The notes beneath the pieces were generated by a model. It had not been told where the DNA came from, made no database searches, and worked only from the letters and a program-made list of their open reading frames with translations. From Microbacterium timonense (GTDB lineage: Bacteria; Actinomycetota; Actinomycetes; Actinomycetales; Microbacteriaceae), in NCBI RefSeq assembly GCF_900292075.1, contig NZ_OLMV01000002.1, positions 558,001-622,000 on the forward strand: a DNA stretch of 64,000 nucleotides. The letters run 5' to 3'. The stretch's first letter is position 1, and the number at the start of each line of letters is the position of its first letter. The position numbers and the translations under genes are program-made. Shown in pieces: positions 24,677 to 34,071 of the stretch.

Positions 24677-27132
24677 CACGGAGCCTTCCTCTCGGTGAGC
24701 TGCTTCCAGAGCCATTCGATCGTGTCCGCCAGACCCACCTCGGGGTTGATCCCCCGCTGCGCCTGAAGGCCATCTGACAACGCGAGGAACACCCGTGCCG
24801 TCGCTGACGGGTCGAGGTCGGAGGGGAATGTGCCGGCTTGCTGTCGCGCCTCGATGTCGCGCCGCATACTCGCTAGCACCTCGTTCTCTCGGCGCAGGAA
24901 GAACTCGTGCGCGGGATGATCGGGGTCGGCCGCCGCAGCCGCGAGGTTGACGTAGAGGTGCACCACTGCCGGAACGGTCTCATTGTGACGTGCCACCCGA
25001 ATGGTCATCGGGTCGTCGCCTCCCTGCGCGGCGAGGATGCGGCGGTTCACGATGTCACGCTGACGCAGCACTTCGACGAGGAGGTTCTCTTTCGTGCCGA
25101 AGTGATGCAGCAGACCGGCTTGGGTCATTCCGACCGCTTCGGCGATATCGCGAAGCGACGTCGCTCCGAAGCCCTTCTTCTCGATGATCTCGAGGGCCGT
25201 CTCGAGAATCAGCTCCTGACTCTCCCTCCCTTGCGCGTACGTGCGGCGCGCCGCCTTCCGCCGGACCGGAGCGCTCGGCTGCCCTGCGAGGAAGAGCGGG
25301 CTCGCGTAGTCGCCGGGGACGTCGACTCGCGACGTCCGCACCGCTTCTGCGGTGCGAGGGATGTCGAAGGGCAGACGTCCTTCGGCACGGGTTCGTCCCG
25401 TCAGCACTTCGAGGGCCGCGTCCGCTGAGGCGCCGAACTCCGCCACGACTGCCGCACAGTGGGGAAGGAGGGGCTCCAGGATCGCGGGGCGCTCCAGGCG
25501 CACCACGAGGATCACCGGAGCGTGCTCGGCGAGTTTCTGGAGGCGCTGGGAGACCTCGGGGGCGAACTCCAACGATCCGGCGTGGAAGCTCGCCTCGAGC
25601 GCGAACTCATCACGCGGGTCAAACGGTGCCGCGATCTGCACGACGATCGCGTCCGCGCCCGCCGGGTCGGCCACGGGGACGAGGCCGGCGTTCTTGAGCG
25701 AGGCGGCGGAGATCTCCTGCGAGAAGACGCGCGCGCCCCGCCGCAGCGGCAGCGCGGACTTCGAAGAGGACGACCCGTTGGTCAGGACGACCATCGAGCG
25801 AGCCTGTGCGGCGTGACCGGCGGCGCGGAAGTCCTCCCGCCCCACGATCTCGACCGCGGCGTCCTCGTCCACATAGGGGTTCTCGAAGAGCCCGAGCTCG
25901 AACTTGACCCGCAGCAGACGTCGCACCGACTCATCGATGCGGGCCTCGTCGACCGCGCCGGACTCGACGAGCGAGACGATATAGCCCGGATCCTCCTCGC
26001 CGCCCAGCTGGTCGCAGCCGGCCTCGATGATCTTCTGCACCCGTTCGATCGCCGAGAGGTGCTCCACACCCCACGCCCGCGGCGGCAGTGTCTTGCCGGC
26101 GATGCGCGACTCGGTGACAAGCCCCCAATCGGTGCAGACGACTCCCTGGAAGCCGAGACGCTCGCGTAAGAGGCCGGTGATGATCTGGCGATTGAAGCCG
26201 AAGCCCACCTCCTCGACCGGCTCGCCGTCCAGCGTGAGCCCGATCGGGATGCCGTACGACGGCATGATCGCCGGGACGCCGCGCTCGATCACCCGGCGGA
26301 ACGGCTCGAGGTGGTACTCGAACATCCCGCCCGGGTAGTCCTGCTCCTTGCCGTAGTGGAAGTGCGGGTCCTCGCCGTCGCGCTGCGGGCCACCCCCCGG
26401 GAAGTGCTTCGCCATGCACGCGACGCTCTCGGGGCCGAGGCCCTGACCGCCCTCGAAGCCGTCGACGTAGGCGACGCCGAGCGCACCCGCCTTCGCGGCA
26501 TCCTGGCCGAAGGTGCTGTACTGCCGCGCCCAGCGCGGTTCGGTCGCCACGTCGAGGGTCGGGTGCAGCGCCAGACGGATGCCGAGGGCCGCGTACTCGC
26601 GGCGGGCGATATCGGCGAATTCTCGAACGGTCGCCTCATCGCCGATGGCACCCAGGCCGAGCGGCTCCGGCCATGCCGAGAGATGCTCTGCACTGAAGGA
26701 TGCGCCCCAGTTGTCGGTGAAGGAGTGACGAGGGTCGGTGGAGATGGTCACCGGGATGCCGTGCGGTCCGGCCTCGGCCACCCGTTGCACTTCGTTGTTC
26801 CAGCGCGCCATCGCGCGCGGATCGGGGATGCGGTGCACGTTCAGGTGGGTGATGTGCCGCTGTTCGACCAGCTCACGGGCGCTGAAATCCCGAGCGGCGA
26901 TCGGCTCGCCGTCGATGTCGCCGTCGACGGTGACGCTCACCACCGACTGCACCATGAGACCTGCCTTCTCGGCCAGCGACAGGCGGCCGAGCAGATCCTC
27001 CACCCGCTCCTCGACGGGAAGGCGCGGGTCCTCGTACGGATCCATGACGCCGTTGCCGTTCAGATCCCGGTACGGCGGCGTTGCGTCTCCGGGTCGTGCT
27101 GTGGCGGCGGCCGCACTCGTGGTCGTCGTCAT
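24676..27132 (-). CDS. GH3 glycosidase fused to a TetR-family regulator
   Basis: An 818-aa single frame. Residues 1-~615 are a glycoside hydrolase family 3 enzyme: DLNGNGVMDPYEDPRLPVEE near the start, PVTISTDPRHSF, VACMAKHFPGGGPQRDGEDP (~240), the nucleophile region GVVCTDWGLV (~330) and the second domain with VILVVRLERP and ALEVLTGRTRAEGRLPFDIP. After the normal GH3 end (DVPGDYASPLF) the frame continues into RRKAARRTYAQGRESQELIL and a complete TetR HTH (TSLRDIAEAVGMTQAGLLHH), then a TetR ligand domain. No ATG, GTG or TTG lies in frame between the GH3 end and the HTH. The ATG at 27132 has GAGG upstream. Stop-codon loss or an indel could have made the fusion. Confidence 0.85.
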   Translation of the reverse strand: MTTTTSAAAATARPGDATPPYRDLNGNGVMDPYEDPRLPVEERVEDLLGRLSLAEKAGLMVQSVVSVTVDGDIDGEPIAARDFSARELVEQRHITHLNVHRIPDPRAMARWNNEVQRVAEAGPHGIPVTISTDPRHSFTDNWGASFSAEHLSAWPEPLGLGAIGDEATVREFADIARREYAALGIRLALHPTLDVATEPRWARQYSTFGQDAAKAGALGVAYVDGFEGGQGLGPESVACMAKHFPGGGPQRDGEDPHFHYGKEQDYPGGMFEYHLEPFRRVIERGVPAIMPSYGIPIGLTLDGEPVEEVGFGFNRQIITGLLRERLGFQGVVCTDWGLVTESRIAGKTLPPRAWGVEHLSAIERVQKIIEAGCDQLGGEEDPGYIVSLVESGAVDEARIDESVRRLLRVKFELGLFENPYVDEDAAVEIVGREDFRAAGHAAQARSMVVLTNGSSSSKSALPLRRGARVFSQEISAASLKNAGLVPVADPAGADAIVVQIAAPFDPRDEFALEASFHAGSLEFAPEVSQRLQKLAEHAPVILVVRLERPAILEPLLPHCAAVVAEFGASADAALEVLTGRTRAEGRLPFDIPRTAEAVRTSRVDVPGDYASPLFLAGQPSAPVRRKAARRTYAQGRESQELILETALEIIEKKGFGATSLRDIAEAVGMTQAGLLHHFGTKENLLVEVLRQRDIVNRRILAAQGGDDPMTIRVARHNETVPAVVHLYVNLAAAAADPDHPAHEFFLRRENEVLASMRRDIEARQQAGTFPSDLDPSATARVFLALSDGLQAQRGINPEVGLADTIEWLWKQLTERKAP

Positions 27133-27140
27133 GTGGATCC

Positions 27141-27977
27141 TCAGTTCTCCCTGCCGGCCGCCAGAAGGCGGCGCTCTTCGCGACGCTTGCGCTGCTGTGC
27201 GACGTCGGCCACCGGGGCCGACATGAACAGACGCTGCGTGTACGGATGTGACGGACGGGCCGTGACCTGGTCGACCTCGCCCTCCTCGACGATCTCGCCT
27301 CGGTACAGCACCGTGACGCGATGGCTGATGTGGCGGATGACACCGAGGTCGTGCGAGACGAAGAGGTACGCCACGCCGGTCGACTCCTGGATCTCGATCA
27401 GCAGATCGAGCACCCGTGCCTGGGTGGTGAGGTCCAGCGCCGACACCGGTTCGTCGCAGATGATGAGCCGGGGGTTCAGAGCAATGGCACGCGCGATCGC
27501 GATGCGCTGACGCTGCCCGCCGGAGAACTCCCGCGGCAGCCGCCGATCGGCGTCCGCCGGCAGGTGCACCCGATCCAGCAGGTCGCGGATACGGGCGTAG
27601 GCGTCCTTGCGCGTCCAGCCCTGCACCAACAACGGCTCGGCCAGGATGTCAGCGACCGTCATCGACGGATTCAGCGACGTGTACGGGTCCTGGAACACCA
27701 CCTGAATATCACGGGCCAGTCCGCGCCGCTCGGCGGGGGCGATCCGGGTGATGTCACGCCCGTCGAAGGTGATGGTGCCCGATGTCACGGGGACGAGCCC
27801 GAGGATCGCCCGCCCGATCGTCGTCTTGCCCGACCCCGACTCGCCCACGAGGCCCAGGGTCTCCCCCGGCCGGATGTCGAGCGAGACACCCTTGAGCGCG
27901 GTGAAGCTCTTGCGTCCGCGACTGCGATATTCGACCTCGAGATCATCCGCGCGCAGCAACGCTTCATGGGCGGTCAT
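27141..27977 (-). CDS. Oligopeptide-type ABC transporter ATP-binding protein (OppF-like)
   Basis: A 278-aa ATPase that would energise uptake with the fused permease/ATPase upstream. It shows Walker A GESGSGKTT (residues ~45-53), the Q-loop VVFQDPYTSLNP (~93), the ABC signature FSGGQRQRIAIARA (~144), Walker B LIICDEPVSALD (~166) and the H-loop VSHDLGV (~198). The C-terminal oligopeptide-transporter tail is RPSHPYTQRLFMSAP. The ATG overlaps the upstream stop (ATGA), and GH3-TetR starts 8 bp downstream, so transporter and glycosidase share one transcript. Confidence 0.93.
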   Translation of the reverse strand: MTAHEALLRADDLEVEYRSRGRKSFTALKGVSLDIRPGETLGLVGESGSGKTTIGRAILGLVPVTSGTITFDGRDITRIAPAERRGLARDIQVVFQDPYTSLNPSMTVADILAEPLLVQGWTRKDAYARIRDLLDRVHLPADADRRLPREFSGGQRQRIAIARAIALNPRLIICDEPVSALDLTTQARVLDLLIEIQESTGVAYLFVSHDLGVIRHISHRVTVLYRGEIVEEGEVDQVTARPSHPYTQRLFMSAPVADVAQQRKRREERRLLAAGREN

Positions 27978-29743
27978 CGTCCGGTCCTTTCGTCCGCAGC
28001 GGGCGCCGGCGCGTAGGTGCGCACCGGCCCCTCCTCCAGCATGGAGTCCAGCAGCGTCCGCGTGTACGATTCCTGCGGCGCGGTCAGGACGGACTCGACG
28101 TCGGCGGTCTCCACGATCCGACCCTGTTTCATCACGGCCACACGATCGCAGATGTCGGCCACGACGCCGAAGTTGTGCGTCACGAGAAGCACGGCCATAT
28201 CGCTCTCCTGCTGCAGGTCTCGCAGCAGGTCGAGGACCTCGGCCTGGACCGTCACATCGAGTGCCGTGGTCGGCTCGTCGGCGATCAGCAGCTTGGGCTT
28301 TCCGGCGACCGCTCCCGCGATGAGCACCCGCTGAGCCATGCCGCCGGAGATCTCATGCGGGTACGCCCGGAACGTGGCCTCCGGGTCGGCGATGCCCACA
28401 CGCGCCAGCAGTTCCAACGCACGGTCCTTGGCCGCGCGCTGCGACATGCCCAACCGGGTGCGCAGCGGCTCGGTCAGCTGATGCCCGATGCGGAAGCTCG
28501 GGTCGAGGTTGCTCAGCGGCTCCTGGGGCACGTAGGCGATGTCGCTGCCGCGCAGCTTGCGGCGCTGGCGAGGGTCGAGCGCGGTGAGCTCGACGCCGTC
28601 GAAGGTGATGGAGCCACGCGAGACCCAGCCGCCCTCCGGGAGGAGGCCGAGAACCGAGAACGCCGTCTGTGTCTTGCCCGAGCCGGACTCGCCGACCAGA
28701 CCGAGCACCTCACCGGGTGCGACATCGAGCGATACGTGGTGGACGACCGGCGTCTGCGCCTCGCCTACGCCGTAGCTGACCTCGAGATCGCGCACGCTGA
28801 GCAACGACGACGAGGGCCGTTCGGCGAGGGACGACACCGCTGCCGGAACAGTGACGCCGGTCTTGGACGAGTCGGCGGAACCGCGGTCCTCCAGCGCGTC
28901 GCGCATGGCGTTGCCCAGCAGGATGAGGGCCATCGTGGTGAGGCCGATCGCCAGGCTCGGCCACAGGATCAGCGACGGAGAGACGAAGATCCGGCGGAAG
29001 CCCTCGTTCAGCATCCCACCCCATGACGGCAGCGAGCTGTCGGTGACCCCGAGGAACTCCAGTCCCGCCTGGACGGAGATCGCGATGCTGGCCAGCCGCG
29101 CGGACTGGATGATGACGGGTGCGCGCACGACGGTGAGTACGTGGCGTCCGATGATGCGTGCGTCGCTGAGCCCGGCGACCCGCGCCGCATCCACGTACAG
29201 CTCGCCGCGCACGCCCTGTACGGCCGCGCGCACGATCCGGAACACCGCGGGCGCCAGCAGGATGCCGAAGACCGCCATCGAGACCCAGACCGACGGACCG
29301 GCCACGGCACGGACCGCCAGCAGCACGACGATTCCCGGGAGCGCCATGTTGAGGTTGTTGACCCAGTTGGCGACCGCGTCGAACGCACCACCGTAATAGC
29401 CGGCGATCAGGCCCGCCGGCAGTCCTACGACCAACGCCACGATGAGCGCGAGGGCTGCGCCTGCGAGGCTGACCTGTGCGCCCCACAGCAGCCGGCTGAG
29501 CAGGTCGCGACCCGAGCTGTCAGTGCCGAGCAGGTGCTCCGCGCTGGGCGGCAGCATCGCACTGCGAAGGTCGACCGCGTCCGCCGCAGGGACGGGGAGC
29601 AACGGCACGAGCACGGCGCCGAGGATGATCACGAGGAGGACGACGGCTGCTGCCACGCCGAGGGGATCGCGCAGGAAGCGGCGCACGGCGCCGTTGCGCG
29701 AGGTCTTGGCGGCAGCGACGAGCGTGGTTGTCTGGCTGCTCAT
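27974..29743 (-). CDS. Fused ABC permease (OppC-like) and ATP-binding protein (OppD-like)
   Basis: The 589-aa protein joins two subunits. Residues ~20-295 are a DppC/OppC-type permease: HLLGTDSSGRDLLSRLLWG near 68, several membrane segments and YVDAARVAGLSDARIIGRHV (the EAA-type loop, ~180). Residues ~315-589 are an ATPase with Walker A GESGSGKTQT, signature ISGGMAQRVLIA, Walker B LLIADEPTTALD and a HNFGVV switch. Such permease-ATPase fusions occur in actinobacteria. It overlaps its neighbours at both ends. The transported solute is unknown; the operon context suggests a conjugated aromatic or a glycoside rather than a peptide. Confidence 0.92.
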   Translation of the reverse strand: MSSQTTTLVAAAKTSRNGAVRRFLRDPLGVAAAVVLLVIILGAVLVPLLPVPAADAVDLRSAMLPPSAEHLLGTDSSGRDLLSRLLWGAQVSLAGAALALIVALVVGLPAGLIAGYYGGAFDAVANWVNNLNMALPGIVVLLAVRAVAGPSVWVSMAVFGILLAPAVFRIVRAAVQGVRGELYVDAARVAGLSDARIIGRHVLTVVRAPVIIQSARLASIAISVQAGLEFLGVTDSSLPSWGGMLNEGFRRIFVSPSLILWPSLAIGLTTMALILLGNAMRDALEDRGSADSSKTGVTVPAAVSSLAERPSSSLLSVRDLEVSYGVGEAQTPVVHHVSLDVAPGEVLGLVGESGSGKTQTAFSVLGLLPEGGWVSRGSITFDGVELTALDPRQRRKLRGSDIAYVPQEPLSNLDPSFRIGHQLTEPLRTRLGMSQRAAKDRALELLARVGIADPEATFRAYPHEISGGMAQRVLIAGAVAGKPKLLIADEPTTALDVTVQAEVLDLLRDLQQESDMAVLLVTHNFGVVADICDRVAVMKQGRIVETADVESVLTAPQESYTRTLLDSMLEEGPVRTYAPAPAADERTGR

Positions 29744-30678
29744 GAGAGGCGCACCTTGGGGTTCAGCCAGGCGACCGCGAGGTCGACCAGCAGGTTGACG
29801 ACGACGACGATGACGACGTACGAGAGGACGGCACCGAGAACCATGGGCACGTCACCGAGTACGGATGCCTGGACTGCGAGGCTGCCCAGACCGGGGAGGG
29901 CGAAGATCTGCTCGATGACGACCGCCCCGCCGAGGATGCCGACGACCTGCACGGCGAGAGCGGTGAGTCCCGTCGTCGAGGCGTTGCGCAGCGCGTGGGA
30001 GAGCACGACGCGCGTTTCGGAGATGCCGCGGCTGCGAAGGGTCCGCACGTAGTCCTGACGAAGGGTGGAGATCATCGAGCTGCGGACCTGCTGCGCGATT
30101 CCGGCGACAGCCACCACCGTCAGCGCCGTGACCGGCAGCACCAGACTGCGAGCCCAGGCAGCGGGGTCGGTCGCGAAGTCGGTGTATCCGGTCGCCGGGA
30201 ACCAGCCGAGCTGGATGGCGAAGACCGTGACGAGGAACAGCGCGATGATGAATGCCGGCAGCGCGTCGCCGAGGGTCGTGAAGAACTGCACGGTCTTGTC
30301 GACCCATCCGCGCTTGACGGCCGAGAGCACGCCGAAGGCGAACCCGAAGATCCCGCTGAGCACGGTGACGAGCACGACGAGCGCGACAGTGACCGGCATG
30401 CGCACGGAGATCGCCTGCCACACCGTCTGAGTGGTGAAGAGGGACTGCCCGAGGTCGCCCGTCAGTGCACTGCCGAGCCAGTCGAAGTACTGCACGAAGA
30501 CCGGCCGGTCGAGGCCGAGTTGGGTGTTGAGCTGCTCCACCTGTTCGGCGCTGGCGTTCTCGCCCAGGACGTTCCGAGCGATGTCGTCGAAGGCCGGCGA
30601 CAGAAGGAGGAAGACGATGAGGGATGTCGCGAAGACGAGCGACACCGCCGACAACAGGCGCTTCAGAAGGAATGGCAT
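29740..30678 (-). CDS. ABC transporter permease (DppB/OppB-like)
   Basis: A 312-aa integral membrane protein with about six helices: the N-terminal anchor FLLKRLLSAVSLVFATSLIV, a long external loop with GLDRPVFVQYFDWLGSALTG, and VALVVLVTVLSGIFGFAFGV. The EAA-type cytoplasmic loop is DYVRTLRSRGISETRVVLSH (~205), followed by VVIEQIFALPGLGSLAVQA. This is the standard partner of the OppC-type permease domain. It overlaps the fused gene downstream (ATGA) and is separated from the binding-protein gene by 52 bp containing a strong hairpin. Confidence 0.93.
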   Translation of the reverse strand: MPFLLKRLLSAVSLVFATSLIVFLLLSPAFDDIARNVLGENASAEQVEQLNTQLGLDRPVFVQYFDWLGSALTGDLGQSLFTTQTVWQAISVRMPVTVALVVLVTVLSGIFGFAFGVLSAVKRGWVDKTVQFFTTLGDALPAFIIALFLVTVFAIQLGWFPATGYTDFATDPAAWARSLVLPVTALTVVAVAGIAQQVRSSMISTLRQDYVRTLRSRGISETRVVLSHALRNASTTGLTALAVQVVGILGGAVVIEQIFALPGLGSLAVQASVLGDVPMVLGAVLSYVVIVVVVNLLVDLAVAWLNPKVRLS

Positions 30679-30699
30679 GGCTGACTCTCAGGAGGGGAT

Positions 30700-30723
30700 G
30701 GGGGCCCGCCACCGCGGGCCCCC
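30700..30723 (-). promoter_or_regulatory. Intercistronic hairpin between binding-protein and permease genes
   Basis: A perfect 10-bp stem GGGGGCCCGC / GCGGGCCCCC with a 4-nt loop lies just after the binding-protein stop. As in other ABC operons it probably stabilises or partially terminates the transcript, giving more binding protein than permease. Confidence 0.65.
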
Positions 30724-30730
30724 ACCGTCG

Positions 30731-32281
30731 TCACTGTCCGCTCGGCGTGAAGTTGTAGATCGACGGAACGGCCTGCTGGACCTGCGGCACGATCTCGATC
30801 TTGTCGCCGTAGAAGTTGAACGTGTCGGGGCGCATCACCGGAGCGAACCACACGTTGTCGATCACCCACTCGTTGATCTCGCGCGCGCCCTCCGCGCGAC
30901 CGGCCTCGTCCGCGGCGGGGTATTCGGCGATCAAGGCGTCCAGCTCCGGGTCGGACGATCCGAGGGGGTTCCACGGCGCATCCGGCGACAGCAGGAACTG
31001 GGTGGTGTTCCAGTCCGACCGCTGAGCGAGCGTCATGAACGCGATGGCGAACTCCCCGCGCTGCATGGACGGGACGGCTTCGCCCGGACCCCACTGGTGG
31101 CGGTTCACCGTGACACCGATGTCCTCCCAGTTCTGGATGATCGCGTCGTAGATGACCGGCTCGAAGACCGGGCTGATCGGGAGAGTGATCTCCAGATCGC
31201 TGGCACCTGCCTCGGCGAGGAGCTTCTTCGCCCGCTCCGGGTCGTAGGCGTACGCGCTGTCGAGCGACTCGTCGTAGGCCTCCGTATCAGGACCGAACAC
31301 CTGTGACGTGGGCTGTCCGAGGCCTTCCCACCCGACATCCACGAGCGCCTCGGCGTCGATCGCGATGGCGAGGGCTTCACGGACGCGGACGTCCGCCAGT
31401 TCGGGCTGAAGCTGTCCGGTGCGGTCGAAGAAGAGGATGCCGCCCCAGTTGACCGAGAAGGGCTCGGGCTGGTTGAGCCCCGCGCCGGCGGCCTGCACGG
31501 CAGACGCTGCACGGTTGAGCGACGCGAAGTCGATCTGGCCGGAGGTGAGCGCGTTCAGGCGCGCGGTCTCGTCGGGCAGGATCTTGAACTCGACGGCGTC
31601 GAACGGGAGCGGGTCACCCCAGTAGTCCTCATTGCGGGTCAGCTTGTACGTCGAGCCGACGACGGAGCTGCTGGTGTCGAGCACGTAGGGACCGGTTCCC
31701 ACGGGGTCGGCGGCGATCTCGGGCGTACCGAGAGCCGCCGGGCTTCCCATGTACCCGCCGGCGTTGGCGAGGTTGGCCGGCAGATCGGGGTCGGGGGAGT
31801 CCAGGCGCAGGATCACGGTGTCCGCGTCGACGACCTCGGCGCCGCTGACGTTCGCGAGGTTGCCCTGCAGCGGCCCGTTCGCGGTCTTGAAGTGTTCGAT
31901 GTTCGCCTTGACCGCCTCGGCATCGAACGGCGTGCCGTCGGTGAAGGTGACGTCATCGCGGAGCTCGAGCTGGAGCGAGAGGCCGTCATCGGCCATCGTC
32001 CACTCGGTGGCGAGCATGGGGCTGAGCTCGCCGTCGGGCTCGCGCTTGATGAGCGTGTCGTAGACGGACTGGTAGATCGGCGCGAGGTGCCCCTCGTTCG
32101 CCTGAGCCGGATCCCAGCTCGTGGGCTCCTGCAGTGAGCCGATGACAAGGAGCGGTGCCGTTGCACCGGCGTCACCCGATGCGGTCGGGTCGGTGGTCGC
32201 TCCGCCGCCGGTGCATGCAGTGAGCGCCAGCGCGACGGCGGCGGCGCCGCCGATCAGTGCGGTGAGTCGGGCCATTCGCAT
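30731..32281 (-). CDS. ABC transporter substrate-binding lipoprotein, family 5
   Basis: A 516-aa solute-binding protein of the peptide/nickel (SBP_bac_5) family. A lipoprotein signal with lipobox LTAC precedes the mature Cys (~residue 23). Family motifs are SWDPAQANEGHLAPIYQSVY (~57), FTDGTPFDAEAVKANIEHFK (~112), the VGTGPYVLD strand (~185), VRLEALAIAID-like DVRVREALAIAIDAEALVD (~295) and AYDPERAKKLLAEAG (~335). The ATG at 32281 is chosen because GGAGG lies 5 nt upstream. It is the first gene of the large minus-strand operon. Family 5 proteins also bind oligosaccharides and plant compounds, so a non-peptide ligand is plausible here. Confidence 0.92.
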   Translation of the reverse strand: MRMARLTALIGGAAAVALALTACTGGGATTDPTASGDAGATAPLLVIGSLQEPTSWDPAQANEGHLAPIYQSVYDTLIKREPDGELSPMLATEWTMADDGLSLQLELRDDVTFTDGTPFDAEAVKANIEHFKTANGPLQGNLANVSGAEVVDADTVILRLDSPDPDLPANLANAGGYMGSPAALGTPEIAADPVGTGPYVLDTSSSVVGSTYKLTRNEDYWGDPLPFDAVEFKILPDETARLNALTSGQIDFASLNRAASAVQAAGAGLNQPEPFSVNWGGILFFDRTGQLQPELADVRVREALAIAIDAEALVDVGWEGLGQPTSQVFGPDTEAYDESLDSAYAYDPERAKKLLAEAGASDLEITLPISPVFEPVIYDAIIQNWEDIGVTVNRHQWGPGEAVPSMQRGEFAIAFMTLAQRSDWNTTQFLLSPDAPWNPLGSSDPELDALIAEYPAADEAGRAEGAREINEWVIDNVWFAPVMRPDTFNFYGDKIEIVPQVQQAVPSIYNFTPSGQ

Positions 32282-32347
32282 GGCTGCCTCCAAGACGTCG
32301 TTGTGGTTGAGGACGAATCGGCCGCGGTGCTGCGGTCGGGTCGTGTA

Positions 32348-32380
32348 ATACTAAATAGCGTTCAGTGTTTTTTGCAACAC
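32348..32380 (-). promoter_or_regulatory. Promoter and overlapping TetR-like operator of the ABC-GH3-gentisate operon
   Basis: On the minus strand, TTGCAA (32377-32372) and TAGTAT (32353-32348) form -35/-10 boxes with an 18-bp spacer. A dyad ACTAAA-N5-TTCAGT (32350-32366) covers the -10 and spacer. A second dyad, GTGTT-N6-AACAC (32365-32380), covers the -35. This placement fits repression, and the TetR half of the GH3 fusion is the best local candidate binder. The region also separates the divergent sulfatase genes. Confidence 0.55.
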
Positions 32381-32407
32381 CGATCGAAACGGCTCGAGGA
32401 GGAGACG

Positions 32408-34069
32408 ATGGCAGCGACGAACATCGTGTGGATCTCCACGCATGACATCAACCCGCACATGGGGGCGTACGCCGATATCTGGCCGGCCGCCGACCAGCCG
32501 TCGACGCCGCGATTGGATGCACTGGCGCGCGAGGGCGTGCGGTTCGGCTCCGCCTTCGCGGCGGCTCCTGTCTGTGCGCCCTCTCGTTCGGCGATCATGA
32601 CCGGCTGCTACCCGAACGCGATCGGCACCATGCATATGCGCACGAAGGCTGTACCGCCGCCTGAAGTCCGCCTGTTCAGCGAGTACTTCCGCGAGGCGGG
32701 CTACTACACGACGAACAATTGGTTCACCGACTTCCAGGTGCAGACTCCGCCTACCGCGTTCGATGACTGTTCGAGCACCGCGCACTGGCGCAATCGGCCC
32801 GCGGGCGCACCGTTCTTCGCCTCGTTCCACAGCCTCATCACGCACGAGTCCCGCGTGTACGGCGACGAGCTGTACGCCGCCGCGACCGCCGAACTCACCG
32901 ATGAGGAACGCAGCGATCCCGCCGAGGTCCCGCTGCCCCCGTACCATCCCGACACCGACGCCTTCCGGCAGGCGTGGGCACGGTACTTCGACCTCATCAC
33001 TGCCATGGACCGCTGGGTGGGCGGCATCCTCGATCAACTCGACGAGGACGGGCTGAGCGATGACACGCTCGTCGTCTTCTGGAGCGATCACGGGGCGAGC
33101 TTCCCCCGCGCCAAGCGCTGGGCCACCGAGGCCGGCCTGCGGGTGCCCCTCATCGCTCGCTGGCCGGGCCGCCTGGCCGCCGGCACCGCCCGCGACGAAG
33201 TGGTGCAGATGCTCGACCTCGCACCGACGATGCTCCGCGCTGCCGGGATCCCGGTGCCCGGACACATGCATGGACGGCCGCTGTTCGATGAGACCGGGAC
33301 GCCCTTGCCTGCCGGCCCCTACGCCTTCGGCGCCCGAGATCGGATGGATGCCCAGGAGGATGCCGTGCGCACGGTCCGCGACCAGCGCTTCCGATACGTC
33401 CTCAACCTGCATCCGGACCGCTCGGGAATGCAGTACAACTACTACCCCGACCATCTGGCGACGTGGGCGGATATGCGTCGGCTCGTCCACGAGGAAGGTC
33501 AGCGCCTCTCGCTCGGTCGCGCGCCCGACATCCTCACCGATCTTCAACGCTCGCTCGTCGCCGCCGGGAGGCCCGCCGAGGAGCTGTACGACCTCCACGA
33601 CGACCCGCACGAGACCCGCAATCTGGCCGGCGACCCGGACTACCGCGATGTCAAGCAGCGTCTGCGGGAGGCGCTCGAGCAATGGCGGGCAGACCACGGC
33701 GACCTCGGCGTCCTTCCCGAGAACGAGCTTCTCGAGCAGTGGCGGCCGGGCGGCATACCCAGAACGACCGCGGCTCCGCACGTGTCGGTGGCTGACGGCA
33801 CGCTGTCGGCGACGTGTGAGACACCCGGTGCGTCGATCGCCTGGACCGTCGACCCTCCGCATTCCGGACCGTTCCCCCCGCTGTCCGAGATCGAACAGCA
33901 ATCCGGCTCTCCTGAGCCCGATGGCCGTCGATGGCACCTGTACTCGGCGCCGATCCCGGTACCGGCGGACGGTCCCGTATGGGTGGGCGCCTGGCGTCTG
34001 GGCTACGCAGCAAGCGAGCACGTGCAGATCGAACCCGAACTCGTCGTCAGCGGTCAGGAGGCGAGCTGA
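32408..34069 (+). CDS. Type I sulfatase (Cys-type), second of three
   Basis: A 553-aa sulfatase. The metal-binding N-terminus is NIVWISTHDINPHMGAY (residues ~4-20), the formylglycine motif VCAPSRSAIMTG has Cys ~56, and the late metal site is VVFWSDHGASFPRAK (~222). ELYDLHDDPHETRNLAGDP (~396) is the typical C-terminal sulfatase strand. An extra C-terminal region of about 90 residues looks like a beta-sandwich/chitobiase-type C-terminal domain (LSATCETPGASIAWTV). The ATG follows a strong GGAGGAGA site. No signal peptide is seen. It is the first gene of a two-sulfatase operon divergent from the ABC operon. The substrate is probably shared with that locus. Confidence 0.92.
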   Translation: MAATNIVWISTHDINPHMGAYADIWPAADQPSTPRLDALAREGVRFGSAFAAAPVCAPSRSAIMTGCYPNAIGTMHMRTKAVPPPEVRLFSEYFREAGYYTTNNWFTDFQVQTPPTAFDDCSSTAHWRNRPAGAPFFASFHSLITHESRVYGDELYAAATAELTDEERSDPAEVPLPPYHPDTDAFRQAWARYFDLITAMDRWVGGILDQLDEDGLSDDTLVVFWSDHGASFPRAKRWATEAGLRVPLIARWPGRLAAGTARDEVVQMLDLAPTMLRAAGIPVPGHMHGRPLFDETGTPLPAGPYAFGARDRMDAQEDAVRTVRDQRFRYVLNLHPDRSGMQYNYYPDHLATWADMRRLVHEEGQRLSLGRAPDILTDLQRSLVAAGRPAEELYDLHDDPHETRNLAGDPDYRDVKQRLREALEQWRADHGDLGVLPENELLEQWRPGGIPRTTAAPHVSVADGTLSATCETPGASIAWTVDPPHSGPFPPLSEIEQQSGSPEPDGRRWHLYSAPIPVPADGPVWVGAWRLGYAASEHVQIEPELVVSGQEAS

Positions 34070-34071
34070 CC

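Noticed and set aside
24676..25330. A separate TetR gene downstream of GH3
   Set aside because: No ATG, GTG or TTG is in frame between the GH3 end and the HTH; the nearest in-frame GTG lies inside conserved GH3 sequence, so a separate start is not supported.
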